Below, in pieces: positions 6,916-8,411 of a stretch of DNA of 8,411 nucleotides. The notes beneath the pieces were generated by a model. The model was given only the letters and a program-made list of their open reading frames with translations. It was not told the DNA's origin and searched no databases. Made by a program: the position numbers and the translations under genes. The stretch comes from an uncultured Prevotellaceae bacterium (lineage in GTDB: Bacteria; Bacteroidota; Bacteroidia; Bacteroidales; Bacteroidaceae). Where the stretch lies: the NCBI GenBank assembly GCA_945486445.1, contig CALYTD010000037.1, forward strand, positions 1 through 8,411, given 5' to 3'. Every line of letters starts with the position of its first letter. The stretch's first letter is position 1.

Positions 6916-8202
6916 ATGAAAGAATTTGTAATATCAGAAGCAAAGGTAGAAACGGCCGTACTCGTGGGCCTTATAACACCACAACAGAACGAGGCCAAGA
7001 CCACAGAATACCTCGATGAACTGGAGTTCTTGGCCGATACCGCAGGTGCTGTGACCCTAAAACGATTCACACAAAGGGTCAACGGCCCCAGCAGTGTGAC
7101 CTATGTAGGCAAAGGAAAGTTAGAAGAAATAGCGGAATACATACAAGATTGCGAAGAAAGAGCAGACAACGAGGAGATTCATCCAGACGGAACACCGTGG
7201 CAACCAGTAGGTATGGTGATATTCGATGACGAGTTATCAGCCAAGCAAATGCGCAACATTGAGGCGGTATTAAAAGTGAAAATACTCGATAGGACAAGCC
7301 TTATACTCGACATTTTCGCCATGAGAGCACAGACAGCAAGTGCTAAAACGCAGGTGGAACTGGCCCAATACCGCTATATGTTGCCCCGTTTGCAGCGCTT
7401 GTGGACACACCTTGAACGACAAGGAGGTGGCTCCGGCAGCGGAGGAGGCAAGGGTTCGGTGGGTCTTAGAGGCCCCGGCGAGACGCAGTTGGAGATGGAC
7501 CGCCGCATAATCCTCAACAGAATGTCGCTGCTGAAAGAGCGACTGGCAGAGATAGATAAACAAAAAACCACACAGAGGAAGAACCGAGGACGACTGATAA
7601 GGGTTGCCTTAGTAGGCTACACCAATGTCGGTAAGTCAACAATACTGAACCTTTTGGCAAAGAGTGAGGTGTTTGCCGAGAACAAACTATTCGCAACTCT
7701 CGACACGACAGTGCGCAAAGTGGTGATAGAGAACCTGCCGTTCCTGCTGGCAGATACCGTGGGTTTCATCAGAAAACTGCCCACAGACCTCGTTGATTCG
7801 TTCAAATCCACACTGGATGAGACACGTGAAGCCGACCTGTTATTGCACGTTGTGGACATTTCCCACCCCGACTTTGAGGAGCAAATAAAAGTTGTAGAGA
7901 AGACACTCGCCGACCTTGGATGTGCCGATAAGCCCTCAATGATTATCTTCAACAAGATAGATGCCTACACGTGGAACGAGAAAGAGGAGGACGACCTCAC
8001 CCCGATAAAAAAGGAGGAGATACCGCTTGACGAGTTGAAACGCACCTGGATGGCGAAACTTCAGGGCGATTGCCTGTTCATATCAGCACGTGAAAAGGTG
8101 AACATTGACGAGTTTCGCGAGGTGATATACAGGCGTGTCAGAGAGATGCATGTGCAGAAATACCCCTACAATGACTTCCTTTGGGATATGCCAGAGGAGT
8201 GA
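6916..8202 (+). CDS. hflX: Ribosome-associated GTPase HflX
   Basis: 428 residues, typical for HflX. In well-studied bacteria it binds the 50S subunit and splits stalled or heat-stressed 70S ribosomes in a nucleotide-dependent way. The N-terminal HflX domain (about 10-165) includes YVGKGKLEEI (63-72), FDDELSAKQMRNIE (103-116) and DRTSLILDIFAMRAQT (125-140). A glycine-rich loop (170-179) leads into the family signature GLRGPGETQLEMDRR (183-197), followed by a helical linker. The G domain shows G1 GYTNVGKST (234-242), G2 in ATLDTTVR, G3 DTVGFIRKLP (280-289), G4 NKID (346-349) and G5 SAREK (390-394). About 40 residues rich in Glu, Asp and Lys separate G4 and G5, longer than I recall for E. coli and perhaps a group-specific insert. 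It has its own promoter. No hfq or hflKC lies beside it here, unlike in enterobacteria. Confidence 0.96.
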   Translation: MKEFVISEAKVETAVLVGLITPQQNEAKTTEYLDELEFLADTAGAVTLKRFTQRVNGPSSVTYVGKGKLEEIAEYIQDCEERADNEEIHPDGTPWQPVGMVIFDDELSAKQMRNIEAVLKVKILDRTSLILDIFAMRAQTASAKTQVELAQYRYMLPRLQRLWTHLERQGGGSGSGGGKGSVGLRGPGETQLEMDRRIILNRMSLLKERLAEIDKQKTTQRKNRGRLIRVALVGYTNVGKSTILNLLAKSEVFAENKLFATLDTTVRKVVIENLPFLLADTVGFIRKLPTDLVDSFKSTLDETREADLLLHVVDISHPDFEEQIKVVEKTLADLGCADKPSMIIFNKIDAYTWNEKEEDDLTPIKKEEIPLDELKRTWMAKLQGDCLFISAREKVNIDEFREVIYRRVREMHVQKYPYNDFLWDMPEE

Positions 8203-8206
8203 ACCA

Positions 8207-8240
8207 AGGTTTTAGGTCAGAGGTTTTAGGTTATAGGTCA
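8207..8240. repeat. 14-bp direct repeat AGGTTTTAGGT just after hflX
   Basis: AGGTTTTAGGTCAG (8207-8220) is followed directly by AGGTTTTAGGTTAT (8221-8234) and a partial third copy AGGTCA (8235-8240). It starts four bases after the hflX stop codon. Its strand sense is opposite to the CAACCT array that follows: 8221-8234 can pair with 8289-8302 at 12 of 14 positions. In the hflX transcript the two blocks could therefore fold together. Confidence 0.75.
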
Positions 8241-8274
8241 CATTGTTTGCAGTGCAGAAAAACCACCACCCCCA

Positions 8275-8384
8275 CAACCTTCAACCTCATAACCCACAAC
8301 CTACAACCACAGAACTCACAACCTTCAACCACAGAACCAACAACCTTCAACCACATAACCAACAACCTTCAACCTTTAACCCCA
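8275..8384. repeat. Five contiguous 22-bp tandem repeats downstream of hflX
   Basis: Units begin at 8275, 8297, 8319, 8341 and 8363, each exactly 22 bases, consensus CAACCTTCAACC followed by ACANAACCAA. Units 3 and 4 differ at a single base. Within each unit AACC recurs about every 7-8 bases, so the unit itself looks like a triplicated AACCnnn element. One strand is almost free of G. The array ends five bases before a possible start codon at 8390. No open frame of note runs through it. It shares its period, but not its sequence, with the array before recG. Function unknown. Confidence 0.88.
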
Positions 8385-8389
8385 ACAAT

Positions 8390-8411
8390 ATGTCATACAG
8401 AAACCTTACAA
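8390..8411 (+). CDS. Possible start of the next gene (cut by right edge)
   Basis: An ATG at 8390 opens the frame MSYRNLT before the window ends. It follows an A/C-rich stretch like the leaders of the other genes here and comes after the tandem array. Seven codons are too few to identify a product or to be sure that this is a gene. Confidence 0.3.

Overview
The window looks like chromosomal DNA from a Bacteroidales bacterium, most likely Prevotella or a close relative. Three things suggest this: promoters of the Bacteroidetes type (TTTG or TTG, 19-20 bases, then TAnnTTTG), start codons preceded by A/C-rich leaders with no Shine-Dalgarno sequence, and a secreted GH43 enzyme with a Bacteroidetes-style C-terminal tail next to a two-component propeller sensor. 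The genus is an inference; no rRNA or tRNA gene is present to confirm it.

Region 1 (1-2995) is a carbohydrate-utilisation piece. The 5' end of a minus-strand sensor/regulator gene, with a signal peptide and the first propeller repeat, runs off the left edge. It is divergent from an 849-residue secreted family 43 glycoside hydrolase. The 114-base gap between them holds opposing -7 boxes and a 9-bp direct repeat spaced 21 bp apart, which is a candidate operator. The natural reading is that the sensor controls the hydrolase. A strong hairpin terminator closes this unit.

Region 2 (3054-6698) reads rightward from a textbook promoter with a perfect 16-bp palindrome at the expected transcription start. 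It holds a DJ-1/PfpI-family protein, then ispD (non-mevalonate isoprenoid pathway), then recG (branched-DNA helicase). No promoter is visible before ispD or recG. A 190-base gap before recG contains four contiguous 22-bp tandem repeats whose tails alternate between two types.

Region 3 (6780-8411) holds hflX, a ribosome-associated GTPase, behind its own promoter. It is followed by about 190 bases of repetitive DNA: an AGGTTTTAGGT repeat, then five contiguous 22-bp CAACCT-type repeats of opposite strand sense. A possible start codon of the next gene lies just before the right edge.

The genes are ordinary family members. The parts that deserve attention are the intergenic structures (two unrelated arrays that share a 22-bp period, the promoter palindrome and the candidate operator), the non-canonical active-site pattern of the GH43 enzyme, and a sharp change in isoleucine codon choice between the hydrolase and the housekeeping genes. 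I see no complete new multi-gene system, mobile element or CRISPR array here.
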